Positions 1 through 7,032 are shown, numbered from the stretch's first letter. The stretch: 32,869 nt of DNA from Halorubrum distributum JCM 10118 (GCF_000337335.1 NZ_AOJN01000066.1:20468-53336); one strand, 5' to 3'. Program-made: numbers and translations. The notes: generated by a model from the sequence alone, not told the origin.

Positions 1-91
1 CTCTGCGTCCTCACTCTGTCTCCTCACTCTGCGTCCTCACTCTGTCTCCTCACTCTGCGTCCTCACTCTGTCTCCTCACTCTGCGTCCTTA
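1..91. repeat. 13-bp / 26-bp tandem repeat at window edge
   Basis: Seven head-to-tail 13-base units alternate between CTCTGCGTCCTCA and CTCTGTCTCCTCA, giving a 26-base higher-order period. The last unit runs into the stop codon of the MmgE/PrpD gene on the minus strand, with a T replacing C. There are no spacers, so this is not CRISPR. The array reaches base 1, so its true length is unknown. Confidence 0.95.
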
Positions 92-1486
92 TTCCGCGGT
101 CGCCGCGTCGACGAGCTCCGCCACGGACCGTCCGCCGAGCGACTCGACGGTGCTCGCGAGGCGGTCGGCGTCGACGCCGCTGCCCGCGAGCAGCCCGGCC
201 GCCTTCTCTTCCGTTTCCGCGGCCGGCATCGGCCGCTCAGGCTCGCCGAGCGGTACGCTCACCGACGCCTTGCGCGTCGCGCCGCCGGCGGTGACGGTCA
301 CCCGAGCGCCCCACTCCTCGGGGAACCGCGCTTCGATCTCCGGGTCGGTTCCGACGCTCGTCGCGTCCATCAGCCGGCGGATCTCGGGGTCGTCCCACCG
401 CGGCGGCTCGTCGAGTCGGCCGACGGCTCGCAGGAACGCCTCGGCGTCGGCGGTCCCCTCGGTGAGCGTCAGGGCGGCCGCGAACGGCGCGGAGAACTGA
501 CAGTCGACGAACCCGTCGGGCCGGCGCTTCGCGTCGATCGGCTCGCCGGTGAGCCGGACGCCCGCGCTCGGAATCGCGACCTCGACGCTCTCGACCGCGT
601 CGGGGTCGACCTCGGGGGCGATCTCCCGGAGCGCGTCGATCGCCGAGTGGAGGTACCGGCAGCACGGGTAGGGTTTCAGACCCGTCTCCGCGACCGCGTC
701 GCGCTCGCCGATCCGATCGACGGCGGCGGGGTTCGGCTCGTCGGAGTAGCCGGCGAAGAAGCCGTGCTCGCCCGCCAGGGGCTCGGCCGCGCCGACGAAT
801 CCGGCGGCGGCGAGGTCGGTCGCCTCGATCCCGCGGCGCGCCGCCAGCCCGGGGTGGAGCCGCTTGTTCCACGCGCCGTTCGCGAGGAACTGGAGCGAGC
901 CGGCCGCCTGGCTCCCCGCGATCCCGAACGCGTCCCGGAGCTCGTCGGCGTCGAGGCCGCGGACCACGCCCGCGGCCGCGACGGCCCCGAAGGTCCCGCA
1001 GGTCGCGGTGACGTGGAACCCGCGGTCGTAGTGGGCGTCGGGCCCCACCGCCTCCCCGACCGTACAGGCGACGTCGTAGCCGGCCGCGACGCCCGCGCGG
1101 AACCGGTCCGCGGGAATCTCCTCGTCCCCCGTCGCCTCGCCCTCGGCCGCCGCGAGCGCGGCCGCGACCACGGGCGCGCCCGGGTGGAGCGAGGAGGCGA
1201 GGTGGGTGTCGTCGAAGTCGAGGCTGTGCGCGAGCGCCCCGTTCGCGAGCGCGGCGTCGGCCGGCGTCAGCCGCTCGCCGCTCGGGAGGAGCGTCGCGGT
1301 CTCGTCGGTCGCCGGGTCGGGCGTCGGTCCCGCGATTGACCGGACGCCCTCCAGGATCGCCGGCGTGGAGTCCGCGTGGGTCGCGCCGCCGATCGCGACC
1401 GCGAACCAGTCGAGGAGGTGCGCCGGGAGGTCCGGTCGGTCGGCGTCGACCGACAGGCAGTGGTCGACGATGCGGTCAGTTACCAT
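89..1486 (-). CDS. MmgE/PrpD family protein (2-methylcitrate dehydratase-like)
   Basis: This 465-residue protein has the hallmarks of the MmgE/PrpD family, which includes 2-methylcitrate dehydratase and cis-aconitate decarboxylase. The family-typical segment NGALAHSLDFDDTH lies at about residues 82-95, with HPGAPVVAAALA just after it. A GAWNKRLHPGLAARRG stretch lies mid-protein, and KPYPCCRYLHSAIDAL at about 271-286 marks the C-terminal lid domain. The length is normal for the family. The ATG at 1486 is the natural start, and no signal peptide is visible. Nothing next to it belongs to a methylcitrate cycle, so the substrate cannot be inferred; many family members act on other hydroxy-acids. 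The stop codon abuts the tandem repeat at the window edge. Confidence 0.88.
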   Translation of the reverse strand: MVTDRIVDHCLSVDADRPDLPAHLLDWFAVAIGGATHADSTPAILEGVRSIAGPTPDPATDETATLLPSGERLTPADAALANGALAHSLDFDDTHLASSLHPGAPVVAAALAAAEGEATGDEEIPADRFRAGVAAGYDVACTVGEAVGPDAHYDRGFHVTATCGTFGAVAAAGVVRGLDADELRDAFGIAGSQAAGSLQFLANGAWNKRLHPGLAARRGIEATDLAAAGFVGAAEPLAGEHGFFAGYSDEPNPAAVDRIGERDAVAETGLKPYPCCRYLHSAIDALREIAPEVDPDAVESVEVAIPSAGVRLTGEPIDAKRRPDGFVDCQFSAPFAAALTLTEGTADAEAFLRAVGRLDEPPRWDDPEIRRLMDATSVGTDPEIEARFPEEWGARVTVTAGGATRKASVSVPLGEPERPMPAAETEEKAAGLLAGSGVDADRLASTVESLGGRSVAELVDAATAE

Positions 1487-1559
1487 GTCGGCGGGTCGTC
1501 GCCGCCGGCAATCAAGGTTCGCTCCGCGGCAGTCACGGTTCGAGGGACCCGCGCTCGAG

Positions 1560-2861
1560 TCAGGCCGTGTGCTTCGCTTCCTCGGGGTCCTCGACGACCT
1601 CGACGCCGCGGTTGTTGACCGCGTACGGGTCGAGCCCCTGCTCTTGGAGGAACTGCTTGTAGAGCCGCTCGGCGGTCTCGCCGTCCTTCTGCTTGTCGCT
1701 GGCGTGGTCGCACAGTTCGACGAGGGTCTCGGGCACGTCGTTCTCGTGGACGATCCAGTGGTTGATCGTGTCCGACAGGCGGCGGATCGGCGAGGTGAAG
1801 TGGCCGTAGATGTCGAAGTTGAGCGCGTGGTGGCCCCCGAACGGGTCGTTCATGTACTTCGCGCGGGGCATCACCTTCAGCACGGCGCGCTGTATCTTGT
1901 TGAGCTGGCGCTCGGGGGACTCTTCGAGGGCGGCGTTGACCGCCTTCCGGGGGTCGTCGCCCCACGCGTCGCCGGGGATGGAGACGCCGTCGAGCTCCTG
2001 GATCTCTTTTAAGGCCTCGTTCCACTGGTCGGGGGTCGGCTGCGGGTGGACGCGGTACATCGCCTCGACGCCGCGGTCCCACATCAGCGTGTGCGTCACC
2101 GCCTTGTTCGCCTTCAGCATCGACTCCTCGATGATGGTGTGCGCGCGGTCGCGCCGGGGATTCAACACGAGCGAGCCGTCCGCCTTGCGCTGCTCGTGCA
2201 TCCGGTCCGCGAGCTCGAAGGCGAGCTGGTTCTCCTCGCTCAGGGGCAGGTCGGGGTCCTCCAGCCGGTTCTCGCACTCCTTGTAGGTGAGCCGCTCGTC
2301 GGAGTTGATGACGGACTTGTAGATGTCGATGTCCTCGAAGGATAGCGTCTCGTCGTCGATCTCCATCTCGACGGTGTGCGCGAGCCGGTCCTCGTTCGGG
2401 ACGAGCGAGCAGACGGTCTCCGCCAGCACCGGCGGGAGCATGTGGATCGTGTAGTCCGGCAGGTAGACCGTGTTGGCGCGCTCGACGGCCTCCTCCCACA
2501 TCGCGGTGTCGGGCGTGACGTAGTGGGTCACGTCGGCGATGTGGACCCACAGGCGGTAGGCGCCCTCCTCGCGCTGGATGGAGATGGCGTCGTCGAAGTC
2601 CTGCGCGTCGACCGGGTCGGTGGTCCACGTGGTGAGGTCGCGGAGGTCCTCGCGCTCGTCGACCTCGGCTTCGATCTCCTCGTAGACGCCCTCGGTCCGG
2701 GCCTCGGCCTCGCGGAGGACCTCGCTCGGGAACTCGTCGCGGATCTCGAACTCCTCGAACAGCTCCTCGCGCTTCTCCGCGAGGCGGTCCGCGAGCGCCG
2801 GCGTGATCGTCACGGGGCCCTGGTCCTCGGCGGACCCTTGCTTCGGCTCGTCGTCTGACAT
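1560..2861 (-). CDS. rnr: RNase R-like 3'-5' exoribonuclease (RNB domain only)
   Basis: This 433-residue protein contains an RNB (RNase II/R) catalytic domain. The acidic metal-binding cluster DPVDAQDFDDA lies at residues 82-92 (D82, D88, D90, D91), matching the RNB signature DPxDAxDxDDA. WVHIADVTHYV follows, and YMNDPFGGHHALNFDIYGHFTSPIRR lies in the C-terminal half. Bacterial RNase R carries cold-shock domains before RNB and an S1 domain after it. Here only about 70 charged residues precede RNB and no S1 domain follows. Such short RNase R proteins are known from haloarchaea, which use them for processive 3'-5' RNA decay in the cytoplasm; archaea with an exosome usually lack RNB enzymes. The gene stands alone between neighbours of unrelated function on the same strand. 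Confidence 0.9.
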   Translation of the reverse strand: MSDDEPKQGSAEDQGPVTITPALADRLAEKREELFEEFEIRDEFPSEVLREAEARTEGVYEEIEAEVDEREDLRDLTTWTTDPVDAQDFDDAISIQREEGAYRLWVHIADVTHYVTPDTAMWEEAVERANTVYLPDYTIHMLPPVLAETVCSLVPNEDRLAHTVEMEIDDETLSFEDIDIYKSVINSDERLTYKECENRLEDPDLPLSEENQLAFELADRMHEQRKADGSLVLNPRRDRAHTIIEESMLKANKAVTHTLMWDRGVEAMYRVHPQPTPDQWNEALKEIQELDGVSIPGDAWGDDPRKAVNAALEESPERQLNKIQRAVLKVMPRAKYMNDPFGGHHALNFDIYGHFTSPIRRLSDTINHWIVHENDVPETLVELCDHASDKQKDGETAERLYKQFLQEQGLDPYAVNNRGVEVVEDPEEAKHTA

Positions 2862-2995
2862 ACCTCCACCAACGCGGGTCCGTTAGAAAGGCCTGTCGGG
2901 CGGGGGAGCGCGGCGCTGGCGGCGCGAGCGGCGAGCGCTCCGCGTGCGGTCGGGACGCGCGGCCGGGACGCGCGGTCGCGGACGCGAGGGCGGCC

Positions 2996-3829
2996 TCAGA
3001 CGAGCGCCGTGACGATCGGCGACAGCAGCAGGGCCGCGACGCCGAACGCGACGGCGCCGAGGAGGATCGGGACCGCCGACCCCCCGACCATTCGGAGCGC
3101 GGTCCGCCGCGCGCTCGCGTCGGAGACGACGAACGGCGAGCCGTCCGCGATCCGGGATTTCACCTCGCCGACTGGCGCGTCCGGGAACGCCTCGCTGTCG
3201 CCGACGACCGTCACCTCGTCGCCCGGGCGGAGCGTCCGCTGGACGTAGCGGCGCCGCGGGTCGTCGCCGATCGTGAGCGGCCCGACCTCGTACCCCGTCT
3301 CCGTGTCGTCGACCTCGTCGACCGCGCCGATGAACCCCCGGACGCGCTCGGGCGACTCCTCGCCGGCGTCGAGCTTGACCTTCTCGTCGACGGCGAGCGA
3401 GAACGCCGCCGCCGCGGGGTCGACCCGGACGCCGGTCCCGCCGTCGTCGACGCGGAAGGGGACGCCGGCCTCGCCCCCGTCGATCGTGACCCACGACTGC
3501 CCTTTCCCTTGGCTGCGGAGCTCGGAGACGTCGTACTCGACGCAGCAGCACGGGTCGCCGCCGAACGGCGCGGGGAGGGTCTCGTCGTCGACCGCGGCGA
3601 CGCGGCCCGTGACCCGTATCCGCCGCTCCGCGCCATCGAGCCCGGCCGGACTCGTCGCCGTCGTTCGGAGGAGCCGGACCGCGTCGACGGTGCCGCTCGC
3701 GCCGCGCGCGAGGAACGCGACGCCGAGGGCCAGTGCGGCGACGCCGATGGCGGTCGGGACTGGGTCGGCGGCGTCAATTGCGATCGAAACAGGGTCGAAA
3801 GCGGCGGCTGCCACGTGGAGGGCGCGCAT
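2996..3829 (-). CDS. membrane-anchored GIDE-like domain protein
   Basis: This 277-residue protein has a hydrophobic helix at about residues 24-43 and one or two more at about 245-277. A soluble beta-rich domain lies between them. The middle part (RIRVTGRVAAVDD, then DPCCCVEYDV, SWVTIDGGEAGVPFRVDDG, and late GDEVTVVGDSEAF) resembles the GIDE/MUL1-type domain, often annotated in haloarchaea as 'E3 ubiquitin ligase family'. No RING finger is visible, so ubiquitin-ligase activity should not be assumed. The topology suggests a membrane-tethered domain, but the side of the membrane is not certain. Three consecutive cysteines (CCC, near residue 94) are unusual for a haloarchaeal protein. The function is unknown; the fold assignment is by resemblance only. 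Confidence 0.75.
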   Translation of the reverse strand: MRALHVAAAAFDPVSIAIDAADPVPTAIGVAALALGVAFLARGASGTVDAVRLLRTTATSPAGLDGAERRIRVTGRVAAVDDETLPAPFGGDPCCCVEYDVSELRSQGKGQSWVTIDGGEAGVPFRVDDGGTGVRVDPAAAAFSLAVDEKVKLDAGEESPERVRGFIGAVDEVDDTETGYEVGPLTIGDDPRRRYVQRTLRPGDEVTVVGDSEAFPDAPVGEVKSRIADGSPFVVSDASARRTALRMVGGSAVPILLGAVAFGVAALLLSPIVTALV

Positions 3830-3865
3830 GCGTACGGTCGCGGTACCGGGCCGCGAGGTGTAGGA

Positions 3866-4231
3866 TTATCGGTCGCGGTCGCGGTCGGAGCGCGTGCGGT
3901 CCGAGGGGCCGCGGTCCGAGCGGCTCCCCGCGCCGCCCTCGCCGGTCCGGTCGTCGGCGTCGTCAGCGACCGCCTCGGCGTAGCGGTCGAGGAACTCCTC
4001 GGTGGAGAGGCCGTCCGACTCGATCGAGAGGATCAGCGATTCGAGGCCGTCGCGCGGCTGGTGGGAGATCTCGTCGTCGCAGTCGGCACAGAGGTACTCG
4101 AACTCCTTGTCGCGCCGGTTCCAGCGGTCGCCCTCCTTGTCGTACTCGCGGGCGTCCTCCCGCAACACCGAGTCCCCGCACGCGATGCACACCACCGTCC
4201 GCCGGTCCCGACTCCCTCGGGAGCGCCACAT
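3866..4231 (-). CDS. small two-CxxC putative zinc-binding protein with Arg/Asp/Ser tail
   Basis: This 121-residue protein carries two CxxC knuckles (C15/C18 and C48/C51), enough for one zinc ribbon. The segment between them is highly charged. A helical segment (GLESLILSIESDGLSTEEFLDRYAEAV) follows, and the last 25 or so residues are mostly Arg, Ser and Asp. I chose the ATG at 4231 because the first CxxC follows closely and because the longer reading frame upstream runs antisense through the plus-strand khtT-like gene. It looks like one of the many uncharacterised haloarchaeal zinc-finger families. DNA, RNA or protein binding is possible, but nothing here decides between them. Confidence 0.72.
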   Translation of the reverse strand: MWRSRGSRDRRTVVCIACGDSVLREDAREYDKEGDRWNRRDKEFEYLCADCDDEISHQPRDGLESLILSIESDGLSTEEFLDRYAEAVADDADDRTGEGGAGSRSDRGPSDRTRSDRDRDR

Positions 4232-4339
4232 ACGACTCCCCTCGGTCCCGCCCCACTTAGCGTTTGGTGCGCGGCAGACGCCCGTCGGACGGGGATTCTG
4301 AACGGCCGCCTCCCGCGGCCCCCGGGGACCGACGTACAG

Positions 4340-4347
4340 ACATATTA
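4340..4347 (+). promoter_or_regulatory. TATA box for the KhtT-like gene
   Basis: ACATATTA is centred about 26 bases before the ATG at 4370. This is the usual archaeal distance from TATA to transcription start, so the transcript is probably leaderless. Confidence 0.5.
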
Positions 4348-4369
4348 CGGTGGGCGCGCTGGAGCCCGT

Positions 4370-4852
4370 ATGACGATCACCGAGTCCGACCTCCCGGGGG
4401 TCGGCAAGAAGTTCGAGATCGAGCTCGACGGCGGCGAGGAGATGATCGTCGTCATCCACAACACCGGGAAACGCGAGGTGTTCCGGCGGCGCGACCCGGA
4501 CGCCGACTCCGAGAAGGCGTTCGAGTTCTCCGACGACCTCGCGCGGACGATCGGCTCGATCATCGAGGGGGCGTACTTCCAGCCGGTCGAGCCCGACACG
4601 CAGGAGACGACGCTGCCGGGCGGCATCCTCTTGGAGTGGTACGAGCTCCCGCCCGGGTCGCCGCTGGTCGGCGAGACGCTGGAGAGCGCAGACATCGGTA
4701 ACCGGACGGGGCTCGCCGTCGTCGCCATCCAGCGCGGCGACGAGGTGCTCGAAAGCCCGGACGCGGGCACCACCCTCCGCGAGGGCGACACCCTGATCGG
4801 GGTGGGTACCCGCGAGAACTGCGCGGCGTTCGAGGAGATCCTCACCGGATGA
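4370..4852 (+). CDS. KhtT-like regulatory subunit of a cation:proton antiporter (TrkA-C domain)
   Basis: This 160-residue protein has two parts. Residues 1-75 match the N-terminal domain of KhtT-type regulators (LPGVGKKFEIELDGGEEMIVVIHNTGKREVF, then a helix ending FSDDLARTIGSIIEGAYF). Residues 90-160 form an RCK_C/TrkA-C domain (LEWYELPPGSPLVGETL, IGNRTGLAVVAIQRGDEVL, LREGDTLIGVGT). In Bacillus, KhtT binds the membrane antiporter KhtU and controls potassium or ammonium efflux; some relatives sense c-di-AMP. The antiporter gene follows 76 bases downstream on the same strand, as in khtTU. The stop codon overlaps an ATG (ATGA at 4849-4852) that opens a 26-codon ORF leading to the antiporter start. 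The protein is cytoplasmic, with no membrane helix. Confidence 0.88.
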   Translation: MTITESDLPGVGKKFEIELDGGEEMIVVIHNTGKREVFRRRDPDADSEKAFEFSDDLARTIGSIIEGAYFQPVEPDTQETTLPGGILLEWYELPPGSPLVGETLESADIGNRTGLAVVAIQRGDEVLESPDAGTTLREGDTLIGVGTRENCAAFEEILTG

Positions 4853-4929
4853 GCGGTCGGGACGGCGCCGCCGGCTTCGGCGCGTCGGGGCGCGGCGGTA
4901 CGATCCGCGCGCCTGGGGGTGACCGGTAG
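4849..4929 (+). CDS. possible 26-residue linker ORF between KhtT- and KhtU-like genes
   Basis: An ATG at 4849 overlaps the upstream stop as ATGA. The frame runs 26 codons to a TAG at 4927-4929, whose G is also the first base of the antiporter GTG. The peptide is Gly/Arg-rich (begins MSGRDGAAGFG, ends APGGDR) and matches nothing I know. The overlaps at both ends would suit translational coupling, but a short ORF can arise by chance in GC-rich DNA. Confidence 0.22.
   Translation: MSGRDGAAGFGASGRGGTIRAPGGDR
4915..4922 (+). promoter_or_regulatory. Shine-Dalgarno for the antiporter GTG start
   Basis: GGGGGTGA is complementary to the haloarchaeal 16S 3' end (core GGAGGTGA). It sits 6 bases before GTG 4929 and is the main reason for choosing that start. 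No ATG gives a better N-terminus. Confidence 0.65.
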
Positions 4930-6164
4930 TGGCGCTGCTCGACGTCGGCGTCATGTTCGTCGCGGTCGCGGCCGCCGGCGCGCTCGCGAACCGCCTCGGG
5001 CAGTCGGTGATCCCCGCGTACATCCTCGTCGGGATGCTGCTCGGGGAGTACGTCCTCGGCCGACTCGCGCTCCCGGTGATCGGGACCGCCTACGTCCCCG
5101 AGACGGAGTTCATCTCGCTCGGCGCGGAGCTGGGGATCGTCTTCCTCCTCTTCTTCCTCGGCCTGGAGTTCAACCTCGACCGGCTGCTCGCCCGGCGGGG
5201 ACCGATCGGGACGGCGGGGACGATCGACCTCGCGAACTTCGGGGTCGGGCTCGTCCTGGGCTGGCTCGTCTTCGGCGCGTTCCTCCCGGCGTTTCTGATC
5301 GCCGGGATCGTCTACATCTCCTCGTCGGCGGTGATCACGAAGTCGCTCATCGACCTCGGCTGGATCGCCAACGACGAGGCGGAGCCGATGCTCGGCACCC
5401 TGGTGTACGAGGACCTGTTCATCGCCGTCTACCTCTCGGTCGCGTCCGCCCTGGTCCTCGGCGGCGGCGACGTCGCCGCGGCCGCGGTCGACGTGGGGAT
5501 CGCCTTGGGGTTCATCGCCGCGCTGTTCGCGGTCGTCCGGTTCGGCACCCCGCTGTTCGACCGGCTCGTCGCGACGGACAACCGGGAGTTCGTGGCGCTG
5601 CGCGCGGTGGCCGCGGTCGTGTTCCTCGCCGGCGCGGCGCTCGCGCTCGGCGTCAGCGAGGCGGTCGCGGCGTTCTTCGTCGGCATGGCGTTCGCCCCGA
5701 CCGAGCAGGCGCACACGATCGAGACGATCCTGGAGCCGGTCCGGGACCTGTTCGCCGCGGTGTTCTTCTTCTGGATCGGGCTCGTCACCGACCCCGCGCT
5801 GTTCGCGGACGTCGCCGCGCTCGTCGCGCTCGCCGTCGTCGTCACCACGCCGACGAAGGTCGTCACCGGCTACCTCGCGGGGCGCGCCTTCGACCTCGAC
5901 GTCCGCCGGTCGACCCGGGTCGGCCTCGGGATGACCACCCGCGGCGAGTTCTCGCTGATCATCGCGACCGTCGCGGTCACCGGCGCGAACGCCGGCTCGT
6001 TCGACCCGGCATTGGCGGGGACGATCAACGCGTTCGCGGTCGGCTACGTCCTCGTGATGGCGGTGCTGGGGACGACGCTGATGGGGTACTCCGCGCCGTT
6101 CGAGTCGATCGCGACCTCGTGGCTGGACCGTGGTGGCGCGGACGGCAGCGGGGCGAGTGGGTGA
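4929..6164 (+). CDS. CPA2/KefB-type cation:proton antiporter (KhtU-like)
   Basis: This 411-residue integral membrane protein has about 12 hydrophobic segments and the Na+/H+ exchanger fold of the CPA2 family. Typical segments are LGQSVIPAYILVGMLLGEYVLG near the N-terminus, LGIVFLLFFLGLEFNLDRL at about 70-90, a SSSAVITKSLIDLGW segment near 131-145 followed by LGTLVYEDLFIA, and GMTTRGEFSLIIATVA late. The usual C-terminal NAD-binding TrkA-N domain of KefB/KefC is absent. Regulation is therefore likely supplied in trans by the KhtT-like protein encoded just upstream. The GTG start is supported by a strong Shine-Dalgarno. Efflux of K+ or another monovalent cation in exchange for protons is inferred from the family; the ion cannot be read from sequence. 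In a haloarchaeon with molar internal K+, such a system could serve pH or osmotic relief. Confidence 0.9.
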   Translation: MALLDVGVMFVAVAAAGALANRLGQSVIPAYILVGMLLGEYVLGRLALPVIGTAYVPETEFISLGAELGIVFLLFFLGLEFNLDRLLARRGPIGTAGTIDLANFGVGLVLGWLVFGAFLPAFLIAGIVYISSSAVITKSLIDLGWIANDEAEPMLGTLVYEDLFIAVYLSVASALVLGGGDVAAAAVDVGIALGFIAALFAVVRFGTPLFDRLVATDNREFVALRAVAAVVFLAGAALALGVSEAVAAFFVGMAFAPTEQAHTIETILEPVRDLFAAVFFFWIGLVTDPALFADVAALVALAVVVTTPTKVVTGYLAGRAFDLDVRRSTRVGLGMTTRGEFSLIIATVAVTGANAGSFDPALAGTINAFAVGYVLVMAVLGTTLMGYSAPFESIATSWLDRGGADGSGASG

Positions 6165-6184
6165 AAACGTCGGTGCGGCGGGCG

Positions 6185-6474
6185 TTTATTTATAAATAGT
6201 CGTCAGCTGGTCGGCGGCGAACACTGTCAAATCCCCAGCGGGCGGCGGAGCCGCCGGCGACTGCCCCTTTGAGTCCCACCCGCACCGCTCCGCACAGCAC
6301 CTCACGCCTCCCCAGCCTCGTCGGGCGCGTCCGTCGGGCTCCCTCCGGTCGCCCTCGGCGCGCCCGACTCCCTCGCGCGTGCTCCTCGCGGCCGCCTTCG
6401 GCGGCCACTCGGAGGCACGCGCCGACCGCCAATTTATAAATGCCTCTCGTCGTCTCGGCGGCTGTTTATAAATA
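6185..6474 (+). repeat. structured dispersed repeat, element A
   Basis: This element fills the 329-base gap between the convergent antiporter and DUF5789 genes. It opens with the perfect palindrome TATTTATAAATA (6187-6198) and closes with ATTTATAAAT (6432-6441); a further TTTATAAATA follows at 6465-6474. Modules shared with element B are at 6219-6238 (GAACAC...CCCCAG), 6257-6281, 6297-6323 and 6365-6383. Between them are hairpins: 6241-6255 (6-bp stem, 3-base loop), 6320-6368 (perfect 10-bp outer stem GTCGGGCGCG/CGCGCCCGAC), and 6375-6422 (outer GCGCGTGC/GCACGCGC, inner GGCCGCC-TTC-GGCGGCC). No credible protein is encoded. It could be a non-coding RNA gene, a MITE-like element or a bidirectional terminator. 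Confidence 0.82.
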
Positions 6475-6493
6475 GAACCCTCGCGTTCGGCGG

Positions 6494-6796
6494 TTACTCG
6501 GTCGCGACCGGGCCGCGGCCGACGACCTCTTCGACCGCCTGGACGAAGTCGCTCCGGCTCTCGAAGAGGGGGACCTCGGACTCCGCGAGCACGTCGTCGA
6601 GCGTCTGCGGGCCGTCGGGCGTCCGGATCTCGGCGTCGCCCTCCTGCTCGCGGACGTCGCTGTTCTTCGCGGGCCAGGTGAGCCGCGACGCGACGCGGGC
6701 GACCGGCTCGCCGGCCACGTCTGGCCCGTCGCCGAGCTCGACCGCCGGCTCCGCTTCCGCCTCCTCGTCTCCCTCGTCCGCGTCTGTGTCGCTCAT
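6494..6796 (-). CDS. DUF5789 family protein
   Basis: This 100-residue acidic protein has the shape of the haloarchaeal DUF5789 family. A low-complexity acidic N-terminus (about residues 1-30) is followed by a conserved core, VARVASRLTWPAKNSDV at about 33-48, then EIRTPDGPQTLDDVL and FVQAVEEVVGRGPVATE at the end. The ATG at 6796 is the only start that excludes the intergenic region. A longer open frame upstream runs antisense into the M24 gene region and is a shadow. It follows the M24 peptidase gene on the same strand after a 236-base gap, so it is probably transcribed separately. The function is unknown; these proteins are small, soluble and found only in halophilic archaea. Confidence 0.8.
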   Translation of the reverse strand: MSDTDADEGDEEAEAEPAVELGDGPDVAGEPVARVASRLTWPAKNSDVREQEGDAEIRTPDGPQTLDDVLAESEVPLFESRSDFVQAVEEVVGRGPVATE

Positions 6797-6892
6797 GCCC
6801 CGCGGTTCCGCTCGGGCGACACTAATGGTTTCGATGCCGCTCGGGGGTGCGGGGACGCAGCCGCGAGGCCGCCGTCGGCTCGGTCCGACTCT

Positions 6893-6982
6893 GCGAATAC
6901 ACCCGAAATAATTCGGTAATACTGTTATATTATCCGGCCGTAATTTCCGGTTGGGGGCACGGCACACGACTCCCGTATTCGC
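6893..6982. promoter_or_regulatory. AT-rich island with inverted repeats upstream of the DUF5789 gene
   Basis: In otherwise GC-rich DNA, about 6897-6953 is AT-rich and contains GGATAATATAACAG on the minus strand, a fair TATA box for the gene starting at 6796. That would leave a leader of about 100 bases. GCGAATAC (6893-6900) and GTATTCGC (6975-6982) form a perfect 8-bp inverted repeat around it, and CCGAA-ATAA-TTCGG (6903-6916) is a small hairpin. It could be a promoter with operator sites or a small RNA locus. Confidence 0.35.
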
Positions 6983-7032
6983 GTGTCGAGCGCCGACACG
7001 CCGGTCTCCGCGTTTTCCTCTCGCACCGCTCG

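Noticed and set aside
1..91. Possible CRISPR or VNTR within a gene
   Set aside because: The 13-bp units have no spacers and lie outside the coding frame except at the stop codon.
6185..6474. Insertion sequence or transposase remnant
   Set aside because: No transposase fragment is visible in any frame and no clear target-site duplication was seen; a non-autonomous element remains possible and is reported as a finding.
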